A DNA stretch of 64,000 bases from Nostoc sp. MS1 (GCF_019976755.1 NZ_AP023441.1:5639501-5703500), one strand, 5' to 3'. Numbered from the stretch's first letter, positions 1 to 8,642 are shown. The notes: generated by a model from the letters alone, not told the origin. Numbers and translations are program-made.

Positions 1-3000
1 TCCATCTTTTTCATCATCTGGGAGTCTATTGCCTTCATTATAAGCTTCGCCTAACAGACTCGTTAAACTGATCGAGCGTCCCATCAAATTTAAGACACAC
101 TGCTGAAATATTTGATTCCAGGCAAGTGGTGTTTCTTGTTTGATTTGATGAATTGCTTCACCGTAGGTTCTCAACTCGTGTTCAAGTTCCACAAGTTCCT
201 TGCCGGCGATAAAAGATTGCAAGCAATAAGTATGAGCGCAATAGGCAGCAAACTCTAAATCTCCAGTTTCTAGTCCATTTTGATAACCTTCTGGTAGTTG
301 CTGCGATGTTTTTCTAATATGTTCTTTCCAGTGGATAATGAAGACATAGACAATGAAAAATGTCTTAGCTGTGAGTGCATGGGTCTTGGACTGGGACAAC
401 AACCCCAAAGCAAGATGTCCAAATTGGTAGCCAGATTCGATATTTCCGACCATCCCACAAAGAATTAGCCCAAAGTTGGCGTATGCAAAAGCAGAAGTAA
501 AGGCATTGCCATACTGGATTGACAAGTTGACTTGTTTCGATGCTAGTAGCGGCATCAAATCTGGAGCAGCTATTTGGGCAGCAATCATGATGCTTGATAA
601 AATTCGCATTGCTGCTAACTTCTTTGGATCGGTCATTTCTGGTAAATGCCTCAAGTCTCCAATTGGCTTTTCACCCAGAAGTGATGTAATTGTATCTATC
701 TCAAGCTGAATATCTGACTTACTTGGCAGTTTGGGAAAACTAACCCCTAGTTGCTGTAAAACTTGCAATGCAGTATCAATCGCTTTCAATGGCTGGCTCT
801 GCGCCATGTGGGTTTGAATTTTAACTTCGTAAACTTTTATGAGGTCGAAAACTGTTTTGGCTGATTGTAGAATGATTACAACCCAGTATTCTACCTGCTC
901 AAAATCGCCACACAAATACGCAACTTCTGTTGTTTCTATATATAAATCTAAGGTCAAATCATAGTTGGTTTGCCAGCTAGACGTTGCCAACCATTCTCTT
1001 GCTGTGGCTAAATATTTTTTCGCCATACTGTAGGCGATCGCAACTTTTGCTTTCTGACCTGCCATTAAATTTAATCGAGCAATTTCATTTCTTTCTGGTT
1101 GTTCTATGACAAGCTCAATTCCGTAATTCAGATGATCGACAATTTCCAACAGCCTATCTATTAGTCGCTCTGGCAAAGTTTTTTCTAGTAAATTGCGACC
1201 AATTTGTAAATGAATAACTTGTTTTTGCGACTCATCAATTAGTGCATAAGCTGCTTGCTGCACGCGATCGTGCAAGAACTTGTACTCTTGAATTAACAAG
1301 TTTTCATCTAATTCAGAGAGGGGTTGAATGAATCCACCTTGTATGGCTATCAGTATATTTAGGAAAACTGCTTTTGGAGTTTGCTCACAAACAATCGATA
1401 GTGTATTTAAATCAAATTCCGCCCCAACACAAGCGGCTAAACGAAGAATTTGCTGAGTAGCTTCTGGTAGTTTTTTCAATTTGTGAAGCATCAACTCCAC
1501 AACATTATCGGTAATATTTTGAGTTTGAATCTGAGCCATGTTCCATTGCCATCCTCCTTGTCTCTTACCAAGGGGGATGGATTGAGGGGGGTCAAAAGTC
1601 AATAAATTTTCGCTATACAGCATTGTTAAAAATTCATTGACAAAGAAAGGATTGCCCTCAGTTTTCCGAAGCACTAACTCCGCTAAGGGACGAACGGTGT
1701 CTGTATTCCGATGCAGTGTTTCAGCAATCAACTGACTCAACGGCTCCAGTGTCAAAGGAGCCAAAATAATTTCCTGAAATACTACCCCTTGTTTTCGCAG
1801 CCTCTCTAGCATTAATGATAATGGATGCGTTGGCTGCACTTCATTATCTCGATAGGCTCCAATCAAAAATAAGGATTGGATTTGCTCATCCAGCAGCATC
1901 AACTCAATTAACTTCAACGTTGCTGAGTCTATCCACTGCAAATCATCTAAGAAAATCGCCAGGGGATGTGACTCCGAACAAAACACCCGCACAAATTGTT
2001 GAAAAATTCTATGAAAAAGGTTTTGAGCTTCAGTTGCTCCAACTTCAGGTATGGGTGGCTGCTTGCCAATGATTAACTCAACTTCCGGGATGATATCAAT
2101 GATAATTTGTCCATTGTTTCCCAAAGCTGTGAGGAGACGCGATCGCCACTGTTGCAACTGCTCATCGGGTTCGCTTAACAGTTGTTGCACCAATTTGTGC
2201 AGGGCATGGGCGATCGCGCTGTAGGGAATATTGCGCCCAAATTGGTCAAACTTACCAGAAATGAAGTAACCGCGTTTTGCCGTAATGGGTTTGTAAATTT
2301 CCTGCACCAATGCTGATTTCCCAATCCCAGCATAGCCAGACACCAACATCATTTCGACTTTGAATTGAGAATTTTCTCTGCCTTCCGCTTCTTGGCAGAC
2401 TTCGCCAACACTCCTCATTTGTGAAGCTGTGTCAAATGCCGCTAATAATGCTGCAATCTCTGCTTCGCGTCCATACAATTTTTGAGGAATTTGAAACTGA
2501 CTCGGAACGTCTTGAATACCTAGTTGAATAGGTTCAATCTGTCCCGTTTCTGTAAACTGGCGAAGACACGTTTCTAAATCTGTTTTGATTCCCCAGGCAC
2601 TTTGATAACGATCCTCGGCGTTTTTCGCCATCAATTTCAAAACGATATCGGAAACAGCTTTAGGGATCGCTGCATTCAGCTCATGAGGTGGAGGTGGCTG
2701 TTTAGCAATGTGGCAATGGACTAGCTCAAGGATGTCTGTTGTGGGAAACGGCAGATGTCCGGTTAGAAGTTCGTAGAATGTCACACCAAGGGAGTAAAAA
2801 TCGGTGCGGTAATCGAGCAAACGGTTCATCCGCCCTGTTTGCTCTGGAGATAAGTATGCAAGTGTCCCTTCTAAAACATGAGGGTTCTTAAAAGTTGGAT
2901 TCGTGCGGTTAAATTGAGTAGCAATCCCAAAGTCAATAATTTTGACAACGCCAGTATCCAGATTGAGAACAATGTTTCCAGGGTTGATATCTTTATGAAT

Positions 3001-3384
3001 GACACTGGCTGCATGGATTCTGCCCAAAATATCGCAAACAGCGATCGCCAAACCCAGAAAAGTGGGTAAAAGCATGGGGCAGAAAATATCTGGACGCTTG
3101 TGCATCCATTGCTCTAGGGACTCTCCCCCAAAATCTTCTAAGAGAATCACCAGAGTGCGTTGATAATCCTGCTGGCTGTAAGCCTTGACAACTCCTTCCA
3201 GATTCAGGGAACGGGTAATTTTATATTCCTGTCTGTAGCGGGTTAGTTCTTGAGGAGAGGGATAATCAAGCTTGAGAATTTTTATGATGAGCGCTACTCC
3301 ATCGTCTCTGATGCCTCGATACACGAGAGAATTACAACTTTCGTATACCTTGCTTTGGATAGCAATACCAGGTAGAGCAATCAT
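1..3384 (-). CDS. Multidomain Ser/Thr protein kinase with AAA ATPase and TPR-like region, partial
   Basis: One frame stays open on the minus strand from an ATG at 3384 to the left edge, about 1128 codons with no stop seen, so the C-terminus is missing. The N-terminus (about residues 1-270) is a protein kinase: the catalytic loop reads IHKDINPGNIVLN and is followed by KIIDFGIA (the DFG motif) and a TLAYLSPEQTGR activation segment. A NACHT/AAA-type ATPase follows with the P-loop GYAGIGKSALV and a FLDDLQWID Walker B. The rest is helical, like the ATPase-linked tail of cyanobacterial multi-sensor signal transduction kinases, which usually end in GAF, PAS and histidine-kinase domains beyond this window. 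The signal it senses cannot be read here. Family call is firm; function is inferred. Confidence 0.88.
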   Translation of the reverse strand, partial: MIALPGIAIQSKVYESCNSLVYRGIRDDGVALIIKILKLDYPSPQELTRYRQEYKITRSLNLEGVVKAYSQQDYQRTLVILLEDFGGESLEQWMHKRPDIFCPMLLPTFLGLAIAVCDILGRIHAASVIHKDINPGNIVLNLDTGVVKIIDFGIATQFNRTNPTFKNPHVLEGTLAYLSPEQTGRMNRLLDYRTDFYSLGVTFYELLTGHLPFPTTDILELVHCHIAKQPPPPHELNAAIPKAVSDIVLKLMAKNAEDRYQSAWGIKTDLETCLRQFTETGQIEPIQLGIQDVPSQFQIPQKLYGREAEIAALLAAFDTASQMRSVGEVCQEAEGRENSQFKVEMMLVSGYAGIGKSALVQEIYKPITAKRGYFISGKFDQFGRNIPYSAIAHALHKLVQQLLSEPDEQLQQWRSRLLTALGNNGQIIIDIIPEVELIIGKQPPIPEVGATEAQNLFHRIFQQFVRVFCSESHPLAIFLDDLQWIDSATLKLIELMLLDEQIQSLFLIGAYRDNEVQPTHPLSLMLERLRKQGVVFQEIILAPLTLEPLSQLIAETLHRNTDTVRPLAELVLRKTEGNPFFVNEFLTMLYSENLLTFDPPQSIPLGKRQGGWQWNMAQIQTQNITDNVVELMLHKLKKLPEATQQILRLAACVGAEFDLNTLSIVCEQTPKAVFLNILIAIQGGFIQPLSELDENLLIQEYKFLHDRVQQAAYALIDESQKQVIHLQIGRNLLEKTLPERLIDRLLEIVDHLNYGIELVIEQPERNEIARLNLMAGQKAKVAIAYSMAKKYLATAREWLATSSWQTNYDLTLDLYIETTEVAYLCGDFEQVEYWVVIILQSAKTVFDLIKVYEVKIQTHMAQSQPLKAIDTALQVLQQLGVSFPKLPSKSDIQLEIDTITSLLGEKPIGDLRHLPEMTDPKKLAAMRILSSIMIAAQIAAPDLMPLLASKQVNLSIQYGNAFTSAFAYANFGLILCGMVGNIESGYQFGHLALGLLSQSKTHALTAKTFFIVYVFIIHWKEHIRKTSQQLPEGYQNGLETGDLEFAAYCAHTYCLQSFIAGKELVELEHELRTYGEAIHQIKQETPLAWNQIFQQCVLNLMGRSISLTSLLGEAYNEGNRLPDDEKDG

Positions 3385-3705
3385 AGAGCAACTCTTGAGA
3401 GTTTGATCTCGAATACCTCAAACTATACAGCAATTCTCATACTGAAAATAATTACTTTTCTCAAGATACACATTGTTTTGAGTCAGAAATGTCAATAAGT
3501 TCCAAACTTGCGGTATTTGTTCTCACTGTCGTTGGAGCATTTAAGTAGCTCAGTGTTAAAAATTATCGCTATGGCAAGGCAGGAGGCAGGAGGCAGAAGG
3601 GAAGAGGGTTATAGCTTTGTTTACCTTTCTTAACTTAGTTTTGTTTTTTCCCACCGACTTACTTACTTTTGATGGTGATGTTGCAGATGTCTCAACTCTC
3701 TATGC
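3385..3705. other. Intergenic region with GGCAGGA heptamer repeats
   Basis: No gene is seen. Around 3576-3600 there is a short run of GGCAGGA-type heptamers, like the STRR repeats common between genes of heterocystous cyanobacteria. The part next to 3384 should hold the kinase promoter, but no convincing box stands out. Confidence 0.5.
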
Positions 3706-4326
3706 TTAATCGGTGACTACAAGGACAGCCTCTGAATTATCTACCACATCTTGGTAGAATTGATTGAGTGCCATGAAATCGCTGACTATCCACTCCCATG
3801 CCTCGTTAGTATCGATCGCCTGTTGCCACTTGTAAAGCTGTGCGTCTTGCATAAGTATCGTTTCGTACTTTGACTTAATGTCTTCTACAGCGATATCACT
3901 TAGCCAAATGTGAATCAATTTGCATTTATCAGGAGGAGTCCAACGGATGGGGAATCCCTGTATACTGCGTGCCGAAGGTAATACGTTTGAATGGCCAGTA
4001 ATTGCAGTGACAGCTAACAATTCTTCCTCTTGATCCAAAGCACATTTCATCAACAACCATTTTATACAATCGAATCGCCGATCAAGATCGCAGTAGCGAT
4101 GCTCAATTCCAGGGTGCGTTTCCACAAGTTCCTCAAGAGCATCGACAAACCGTTTATATTCAGCCTCACCGTAAGGAAACTTGTTGATTCGACTTTGCTG
4201 TTGGCGGCGTAAACGAAAATAGCTCCGTACAAACGTAAGATATTCAGCATCAATATCACCGTTGAGGACGCTTTCGAGTAAGGTGCATTGTGCGGGGATG
4301 GCGTTCAGTTCGAGTTCCCAACCCAT
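3706..4326 (-). CDS. Conserved hypothetical protein, 206 aa
   Basis: The frame is open up to 4473, but the start chosen is the ATG at 4326 (MGWELELNAIPAQ), because it follows a clear GAGGAGAATAC ribosome binding site and avoids overlap with the glycosyltransferase gene. The product is soluble, acidic and rich in Trp, with many helices and no signal peptide or membrane segment. It could resemble small YfbM/DUF1877-like proteins, but I do not recognise it with confidence. It lies 25 bp downstream of the glycosyltransferase on the same strand, so the two are probably co-transcribed. Confidence 0.6.
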   Translation of the reverse strand: MGWELELNAIPAQCTLLESVLNGDIDAEYLTFVRSYFRLRRQQQSRINKFPYGEAEYKRFVDALEELVETHPGIEHRYCDLDRRFDCIKWLLMKCALDQEEELLAVTAITGHSNVLPSARSIQGFPIRWTPPDKCKLIHIWLSDIAVEDIKSKYETILMQDAQLYKWQQAIDTNEAWEWIVSDFMALNQFYQDVVDNSEAVLVVTD

Positions 4327-4351
4327 GTATTCTCCTCTGTCAATCTTGGCT

Positions 4352-5434
4352 CTATGAGGCTGTGAAATAGTTAATAATAGCTTGGGCGATCGCCATATTT
4401 CCATCCTTAGCAATTGGTTGTGTTTCCTTTGGTGGTTGCACTGGTTGAGAGAGGAAATCCCAGTTACCATCAAAAAATTCTTCTGGAGTCAAAATTTGAT
4501 GGGAATTATAGTTAACCAATCCCTTGAGTAAAAAAGCAGCTTCCGCAAAGTCATCACGGGGAATAGTGACAAGAGGTGTATCTAAGAGGGTGGCTTCAGA
4601 AAACGTACCGTAACCAGGTTTGGAAATAACTCGCCCACAAATAGGCATAAAATCGACTGGGCGATATTTGCGGTCTGTAATTTTGATTAAATTAGGTAAA
4701 TCTGGGGCTGATTTATCAAAGATAATGAATTGCCAATCGGGAAAATGCTTGAGGTTGTTGTAGGGAATTTGTTGTAAACCTAAACCGCCAAAAGTGAGGA
4801 GGATAGTTTGATCTTTGGGTGCGGTGATACCCCAAGTAGAACCCAGTTCCTCAGCAGAGTAACGAGGAGAACCACCAGTTAAACCCACATCTGTGATATT
4901 GGGGAAAGCGGATAACGGTTCGTGGAAGGGGAGACGAAACAGGCGATCGCACCCAGAATAACATTCACTAATCCAATCAGCAATAGCTACAAATTCCCCT
5001 CCCCAGTCACGGTAGATAAAATCCCAGCCAAAATTACTCATCATCCAGCAAGGAATACCTGCGGCTTTGGCAAATAATGGTGCGAGAAAGGGAATATCAG
5101 CAAATATCAAATCCACCCTATTTTGGCGGATGAAATTGACTTCGGAAGCAATGAGGGAATTTTGCTGCTTTTTAATTTCTAATAATTTCGTCTTAGTTGC
5201 TTCCTTATCCATATTCAAACTATCAGACTGGACTACACCCAAATCAAAAGCGCGTTGACGATGGATAAAATCCCCTTCTATATAGCATTCCAGCAACCAC
5301 CGAGGGGCGGTAGTCACTATAATTAACAGCACTTCTGGATATAACTTTTGAATTGTGGCGGCGACTGAGGCGGTGCGAGTAGCATGGCCGAAGCCGTGGT
5401 TGGTGATGGCTATATATAAGATGGGGCGTTTCAT
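4352..5434 (-). CDS. Glycosyltransferase, GT-B fold (MurG/UGT-like)
   Basis: A 360-aa protein opening with ILYIAITNHGFGHATRT, the glycine/histidine N-terminal loop of GT-B glycosyltransferases that carry a Glyco_tran_28/UDPGT-like C-terminal half. The C-terminal half has the nucleotide-sugar site pattern (VISKPGYGTFSEA near residue 270, then PLVTIPR). Length fits the family. It probably moves a sugar from a nucleotide-sugar donor to a lipid, glycan or small molecule; the acceptor cannot be read. The following 206-aa gene is in the same direction. There is no strong ribosome binding site before ATG 5434. Confidence 0.75.
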   Translation of the reverse strand: MKRPILYIAITNHGFGHATRTASVAATIQKLYPEVLLIIVTTAPRWLLECYIEGDFIHRQRAFDLGVVQSDSLNMDKEATKTKLLEIKKQQNSLIASEVNFIRQNRVDLIFADIPFLAPLFAKAAGIPCWMMSNFGWDFIYRDWGGEFVAIADWISECYSGCDRLFRLPFHEPLSAFPNITDVGLTGGSPRYSAEELGSTWGITAPKDQTILLTFGGLGLQQIPYNNLKHFPDWQFIIFDKSAPDLPNLIKITDRKYRPVDFMPICGRVISKPGYGTFSEATLLDTPLVTIPRDDFAEAAFLLKGLVNYNSHQILTPEEFFDGNWDFLSQPVQPPKETQPIAKDGNMAIAQAIINYFTAS

Positions 5435-5829
5435 AAAATTATAGTTAGTAGCATTGCCTATGGAAAAAATGGTTTGCTTCCGGCTTACCAGGGGTTGACC
5501 TGACCAATGCTCAAGGCTTAAATAGAATTGAATTTATACAGTACAACTAAAAATTAAACAATTACTTATAAAGTTTGGCATAAGTAAGAAACAGAGTTAA
5601 GAAAAATTTTATTACTCTGCTAGAAAGCTTTACTTATAAGGATTACAAGAGCCAATGCTGTGCAACTTCCTTGCTCGATCATGCCGAGCAAGCTCTTGGA
5701 GTGCGATCGCGTTTTTTGGATGTCGTGAAATTGGTCGAAGTTAGGCAGTTATACCATTTCCAAACATTTTTGTAACAGATGAATTGCCTATAGGGGCGCA
5801 AAGCTTTGCGCCCCTGCTCCCAAATTGGG
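5435..5829. other. Intergenic region, no gene seen
   Basis: AT-rich, with a HIP1-like GCGATCGC at about 5703 and a 24-bp palindrome at 5792-5815. It separates the minus-strand glycosyltransferase from the RHH gene. The short reading frame through the palindrome from TTG at 5806 is not taken as coding. Confidence 0.5.
5792..5815. repeat. Perfect 24-bp palindrome
   Basis: The arms AGGGGCGCAAAG and CTTTGCGCCCCT are exact reverse complements with no loop. This GGGGCGCAAAGC palindrome looks like a dispersed cyanobacterial intergenic repeat. It lies just before the apparent start of a short RHH gene, and its insertion may have removed that gene's original 5' end. Confidence 0.6.
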
Positions 5830-5988
5830 ATGCTTGCGGGTAAAAAAGTGATCGCTAGTCATTTTGACCCGGCTGTATCTAAACAGTTAAAACAACTAGC
5901 ACTGGAGCAAGACACCACAGTTCAAGCTTTGTTATCTGAAGCATTAAATGAACTGTTTGAGAAATACGGCAAGAAGCCAATAGCTTGA
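5830..5988 (+). CDS. Short ribbon-helix-helix antitoxin-like protein, possibly N-terminally truncated
   Basis: A 52-aa product, starting MLAGKKVIASHFDPAVSKQL, with an FDPAVSKQLKQLA strand and first helix, then TVQALLSEALNELFEKYGK. This matches the antitoxin-like RHH proteins of cyanobacteria, which usually have 20-40 more residues before the GKKVIAGHFDP segment. No ribosome binding site precedes the ATG, and the 24-bp palindrome ends 14 bp upstream. The gene may therefore be a remnant or use an unseen start. No toxin gene is adjacent. Confidence 0.55.
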   Translation: MLAGKKVIASHFDPAVSKQLKQLALEQDTTVQALLSEALNELFEKYGKKPIA

Positions 5989-6048
5989 GTTGGCGAGATC
6001 CTCCAATTTCCATCTACAGATGTAAACCAGACAAGATACCAACAAAAA

Positions 6049-6072
6049 ACCCCAGCGAATTTGCTGAGGTTT
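6049..6072 (+). terminator. Possible terminator after the RHH gene
   Basis: The inverted repeat ACCCCAGC/GCTGAGGT around a GAATTT loop is imperfect, with only a short T tract. It is weak as an intrinsic terminator. Confidence 0.35.
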
Positions 6073-6097
6073 AAGATATCAATTTTAGGAGACAATC

Positions 6098-6151
6098 ATG
6101 GCATATATTGACACAAATCAAAAAATGTTAGCTATGGTTGCAGTTGAGTAA
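6098..6151 (+). CDS. Very small ORF with good ribosome binding site, 17 aa
   Basis: ATG at 6098 follows AGGAGACAATC, a well-placed Shine-Dalgarno sequence, and encodes MAYIDTNQKMLAMVAVE before TAA. It is too short to identify. It may be a leader peptide, the remaining N-terminus of a deleted gene, or chance. It sits at the edge of the small-peptide island. Confidence 0.25.
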   Translation: MAYIDTNQKMLAMVAVE

Positions 6152-6338
6152 ATTCATCGCTAATTAAAAGACCGTTTCTGGTGGGATGATGGAAAGGGCT
6201 GGAAGAATATTCTTAATAATCTTCACTTAATTATTCAACCCTTTACCTTATTTAACTTAATCTTACCCTGGTTAACAGTTTTTCCTATCTCTCAATTATC
6301 TCAGGGTTTTTCTCAACTCCAATCTATTGTTTATAGCC

Positions 6339-6539
6339 TCACATCTCCAATTTTTCTACTCCTGATTCACCCTGAATTCTATTTTTCTTCTGCCTAGAGT
6401 GACTAAACAGGGTTAATACCAGGGGGAAAGTAGTAGGGGGGACAGTCCGTATAAAGTGTTCATTAGCCCTGACGAGTCTATCGCTACTAATCTTAGCAAG
6501 CTTTTCAGTCGAGATTTCAAGATCCGTAATTTGCAACAT
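6339..6539 (-). CDS. Diverged member of the double-glycine leader peptide family
   Basis: The 66-aa frame starts MLQITDLEISTEKLAKISSD, matching the first residues of the peptides at 7146 and 7853 (MLQIIDLENNELFTQVSSEE). The upstream DNA is also homologous (TTAATTAA, then AACACAATT before ATG), and a copy of the shared GGAAT-N17-CGTT motif lies upstream on the minus strand. After about residue 22 the similarity ends, the SGG cleavage motif is absent and the C-terminus is basic (HSRQKKNRIQ). It is probably a degenerate or frame-altered relative rather than an active precursor. Confidence 0.5.
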   Translation of the reverse strand: MLQITDLEISTEKLAKISSDRLVRANEHFIRTVPPTTFPLVLTLFSHSRQKKNRIQGESGVEKLEM

Positions 6540-6663
6540 AATTGTGTTCTTTTTAATTAATTAAACGAGGGTGAAGAATGAAGTCGCACTTTTTACAGTA
6601 GGAAAATACGGTAACTTCCTCTTCTATCTGTGAACTTGATGATTAGCTCTTTCTATTCTCTTT

Positions 6664-6689
6664 AACGAATACCCAATGCAAAATATTCC
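6664..6689 (-). promoter_or_regulatory. ECF-type promoter candidate for the minus-strand peptide gene
   Basis: On the minus strand this reads GGAAT, 17 bases, CGTT. It is part of a 34-bp segment (6660-6693) that is an exact inverted copy of 6928-6961, so two divergent promoters face away from each other. It lies 125 bp before the ATG at 6539. Confidence 0.5.
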
Positions 6690-6931
6690 AAAATTAGCCA
6701 TGACTTTGCCTAGAAGAACTCAATTTAGGCAAAGTTCAGTAACTACAGAACGAAAGAATAGGGGTTTTAGCCCGCATTTCTCAGGTGTGTCACCTTATGT
6801 TTTAGATAAAGGTAGTTAGATTGCTCTTCATAATAGTTAGGCTATATCTACACCTAATAGTAGTTTCCTGTAACGCTAATAATAGGCGCAATACCTATTT
6901 CTGCAATCCTAAAATTTTTCTTGTCAGTTTT

Positions 6932-6957
6932 GGAATATTTTGCATTGGGTATTCGTT
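6932..6957 (+). promoter_or_regulatory. ECF-type promoter candidate for peptide gene 1
   Basis: GGAAT at 6932-6936, a 17-base spacer and CGTT at 6954-6957 resemble the -35/-10 arrangement of many ECF sigma promoters. The sequence GGAATATTTTGCATTG is kept in all four copies, while the bases just before ATTCGTT vary. The ATG at 7146 follows after a 188-base leader. Confidence 0.5.
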
Positions 6958-7145
6958 AAAGGAAATAGGAACGGTTCACGATTAAGTTCACAAATAGACA
7001 AGGAAGTTTGGCTATCAGCAAACATTTTACTTGGATATTTACCTTGATGTGAACTGTGACTGTTAGCGATGTGTGTACGTTTTCGTTATGAAAAAGTACC
7101 ACTTCACTCTTGATCCTGATGCTGTTAATTAAGGAAAACACGATT

Positions 7146-7343
7146 ATGTTGCAAATTATCGACCTCGAAAATAACGAACTGTTTACCCAAGTTTCTTCCG
7201 AAGAATCTGTTAGCGTTAGTGGTGGCGATCTCGCTTCTGCTGCGAATTATAATATAGTAGCAACTGCGTTTGCTGTTGCACCAGCTCTACGTAGAAATAC
7301 TACATTGCTGTTTACAATTGACGCGCTAACACCCGGACACTAA
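7146..7343 (+). CDS. Double-glycine leader small peptide 1 (bacteriocin/RiPP-like precursor)
   Basis: The frame is open from 7110, but ATG 7146 (MLQIIDLENNELF) is chosen because AAGGA precedes it and the homologues start at the same place. The 65-aa product has an acidic leader ending VSSEESVSVSGG, the shape of a GG-type leader cut by C39-peptidase ABC exporters. The core of about 38 residues is rich in Ala and Thr, ends LTPGH and has no cysteine. No peptidase/transporter or modification enzyme lies nearby, so export and modification would depend on genes elsewhere. The function as a secreted peptide is inferred from the leader shape. Confidence 0.6.
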   Translation: MLQIIDLENNELFTQVSSEESVSVSGGDLASAANYNIVATAFAVAPALRRNTTLLFTIDALTPGH

Positions 7344-7380
7344 TAACCATTTTTTGTTCTCTCTTTAGCTTGTTCAGAAT

Positions 7381-7447
7381 GCGCCCTTGCTCACTCTTAA
7401 CAAATTTGACACAGTACTCAAGATTTAAGAGTGAGTGAGGTTGGCGC
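7381..7447 (+). terminator. Long hairpin after peptide gene 1
   Basis: CTCACTCTTAA at 7390-7400 pairs exactly with TTAAGAGTGAG at 7425-7435, with GCGCC/GGCGC outer pairs. It is repeated after peptide gene 2 (8110-8155). There is no T tract, so it may protect or process the mRNA end rather than terminate. Confidence 0.45.
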
Positions 7448-7635
7448 ATTTAGTTAAACCTCCTACGAGAATAGACAGCTTCCTCATTAAATGTTCACTA
7501 TCCCTACCTTTTTTGAATAAATTAAGTTTTTCTGCCATTTTTCAGAGGGTAGAGTAGTGAATAATTACTTGACTTTCTGACTACTAATAGGCGAAATGCT
7601 TATTTTGCACTTACCGCAATTTTTGTTGCCAATTT

Positions 7636-7661
7636 GGAATATTTTGCATTGAGCATTCGTT
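7636..7661 (+). promoter_or_regulatory. ECF-type promoter candidate for peptide gene 2
   Basis: GGAAT at 7636-7640, a 17-base spacer and CGTT at 7658-7661. It is the duplicated copy of the motif at 6932 and differs from it mainly inside the spacer (AGCA for GGGT). The leader to the ATG at 7853 is 191 bases. Confidence 0.5.
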
Positions 7662-7852
7662 TAAGAAAATAGGAACGGTTCACGATTAAGTTCACAAATA
7701 AACAATAAAGTTTGGCTATCAACAGCAAACATTTTACTTGGATATTTACCTTGATGTGAACTGTGACTGTTAGCGATGTGTGTACGTTTTCAATATGAAA
7801 AAGTACCACTTCACTTTTGATCCTGATGCTGTTAATTAAGGAAAACACGATT

Positions 7853-8050
7853 ATGTTGCAAATTATCGACCTCGAAAATAACGAACTGTTTACCCAAGTT
7901 TCTTCCGAAGAATCTGTTAGCGTTAATGGTGGCGATCTCGCTTCTGCTGCGAATTATAATATAGTAGCAACTGCGTTTGGTGTTATAGAACCTCTACGTA
8001 GAGATACTACATTGCTGTTTACAATTGACGCGCTAACACCCGGACAGTAA
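7853..8050 (+). CDS. Double-glycine leader small peptide 2
   Basis: A 65-aa near-duplicate of the peptide at 7146 in a tandem repeat. The leader differs at one visible place: SVSVNGG replaces SVSVSGG, so the GG cut site is kept. The core changes AVAPALRRN to GVIEPLRRD and ends LTPGQ instead of LTPGH. The changes cluster in the core, as expected if the mature peptide is diversifying. Start chosen by homology and the AAGGA site before the ATG. Confidence 0.6.
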   Translation: MLQIIDLENNELFTQVSSEESVSVNGGDLASAANYNIVATAFGVIEPLRRDTTLLFTIDALTPGQ

Positions 8051-8100
8051 TAATCATTTTTTTCCTCCCCTTAGCTTGTTTATCAAATGAGGTGAAGAAC

Positions 8101-8160
8101 GCGCCCTTGCTCACTCTTAACAAATTTGACAGAGTACTCAACACTTAAGAGTGAGTGAGA
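8101..8160 (+). terminator. Long hairpin after peptide gene 2
   Basis: CTCACTCTTAA at 8110-8120 and TTAAGAGTGAG at 8145-8155 form the same 11-bp stem as after gene 1. Confidence 0.4.
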
Positions 8161-8355
8161 TGGCAGCGTTTATTAGACCTCCTATGACAATAGACAGTTT
8201 CCTCCTTAAATGTTCACTATCCCTACCTGTCTAGAATAAATTACGTTTTTTGGCAATTTTTCAGAGAGTAGGGTAGTGAATAATTATTTAACTTTCTGGC
8301 TAATAATAGGCGCAATGCCTATTCTGCACTTCCCCCATTTCTTGTGGACTATTTG

Positions 8356-8381
8356 GGAATATTTTGCATTGAATATTCGTT
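8356..8381 (+). promoter_or_regulatory. ECF-type promoter candidate for peptide gene 3
   Basis: GGAAT at 8356-8360, 17 bases, CGTT at 8378-8381. Here the motif is only 42 bases from the ATG at 8424, a distance that supports its being a promoter rather than part of an untranslated structure. Confidence 0.5.
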
Positions 8382-8423
8382 TTCACTGTTCATTTTCATT
8401 TTGTTAATTAAACAGAAGATATT

Positions 8424-8642
8424 ATGCAAACTATCACTATCCAAAATCACGAACTGTTAAAGGAAATCTCCAATGAAGAATCTGCTATTGTCAGTGGCGG
8501 TGGTATCGAAACTGCTGCTGCATATCTTACCGTTTTACGCGCATTCAATCCTCGTTTAGCAGCTAGCCCGGAAGCACTAAATACAGCGTTTCTGTTTTTA
8601 ATTGATGTGCTGCCCGCTCCTGGCAGTAACAAAAGCCCATAA
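8424..8642 (+). CDS. Double-glycine leader small peptide 3, diverged
   Basis: A 72-aa product beginning MQTITIQNHELLKEISNEES and continuing AIVSGGGIETAAAYL. The leader keeps the pattern ELxxxxSxEESxxVSGG of peptides 1 and 2 but is otherwise different. The core is hydrophobic and Ala/Pro rich, has no cysteine and ends GSNKSP. A third, older copy of the same family with the same upstream promoter motif. Confidence 0.6.
   Translation: MQTITIQNHELLKEISNEESAIVSGGGIETAAAYLTVLRAFNPRLAASPEALNTAFLFLIDVLPAPGSNKSP

Larger units (their letters stand above)
6880..8303 (+). repeat. Tandem direct duplication of a peptide-gene cassette (about 705-719 bp units)
   Basis: The marker TAATAGGCG starts at 6880, 7585 and 8304. 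Each is followed by a CCTATT-type stretch, the GGAAT promoter motif and a peptide gene. Units 1 and 2 are nearly identical through the gene and the downstream hairpin. The third unit is diverged and has a short leader. This is a recent duplication plus an older one. Confidence 0.75.

Noticed and set aside
1815..2072. Plus-strand ORFs at 476, 1815 and 2878
   Set aside because: They are antisense to the kinase gene, whose frame has clear kinase and ATPase motifs.
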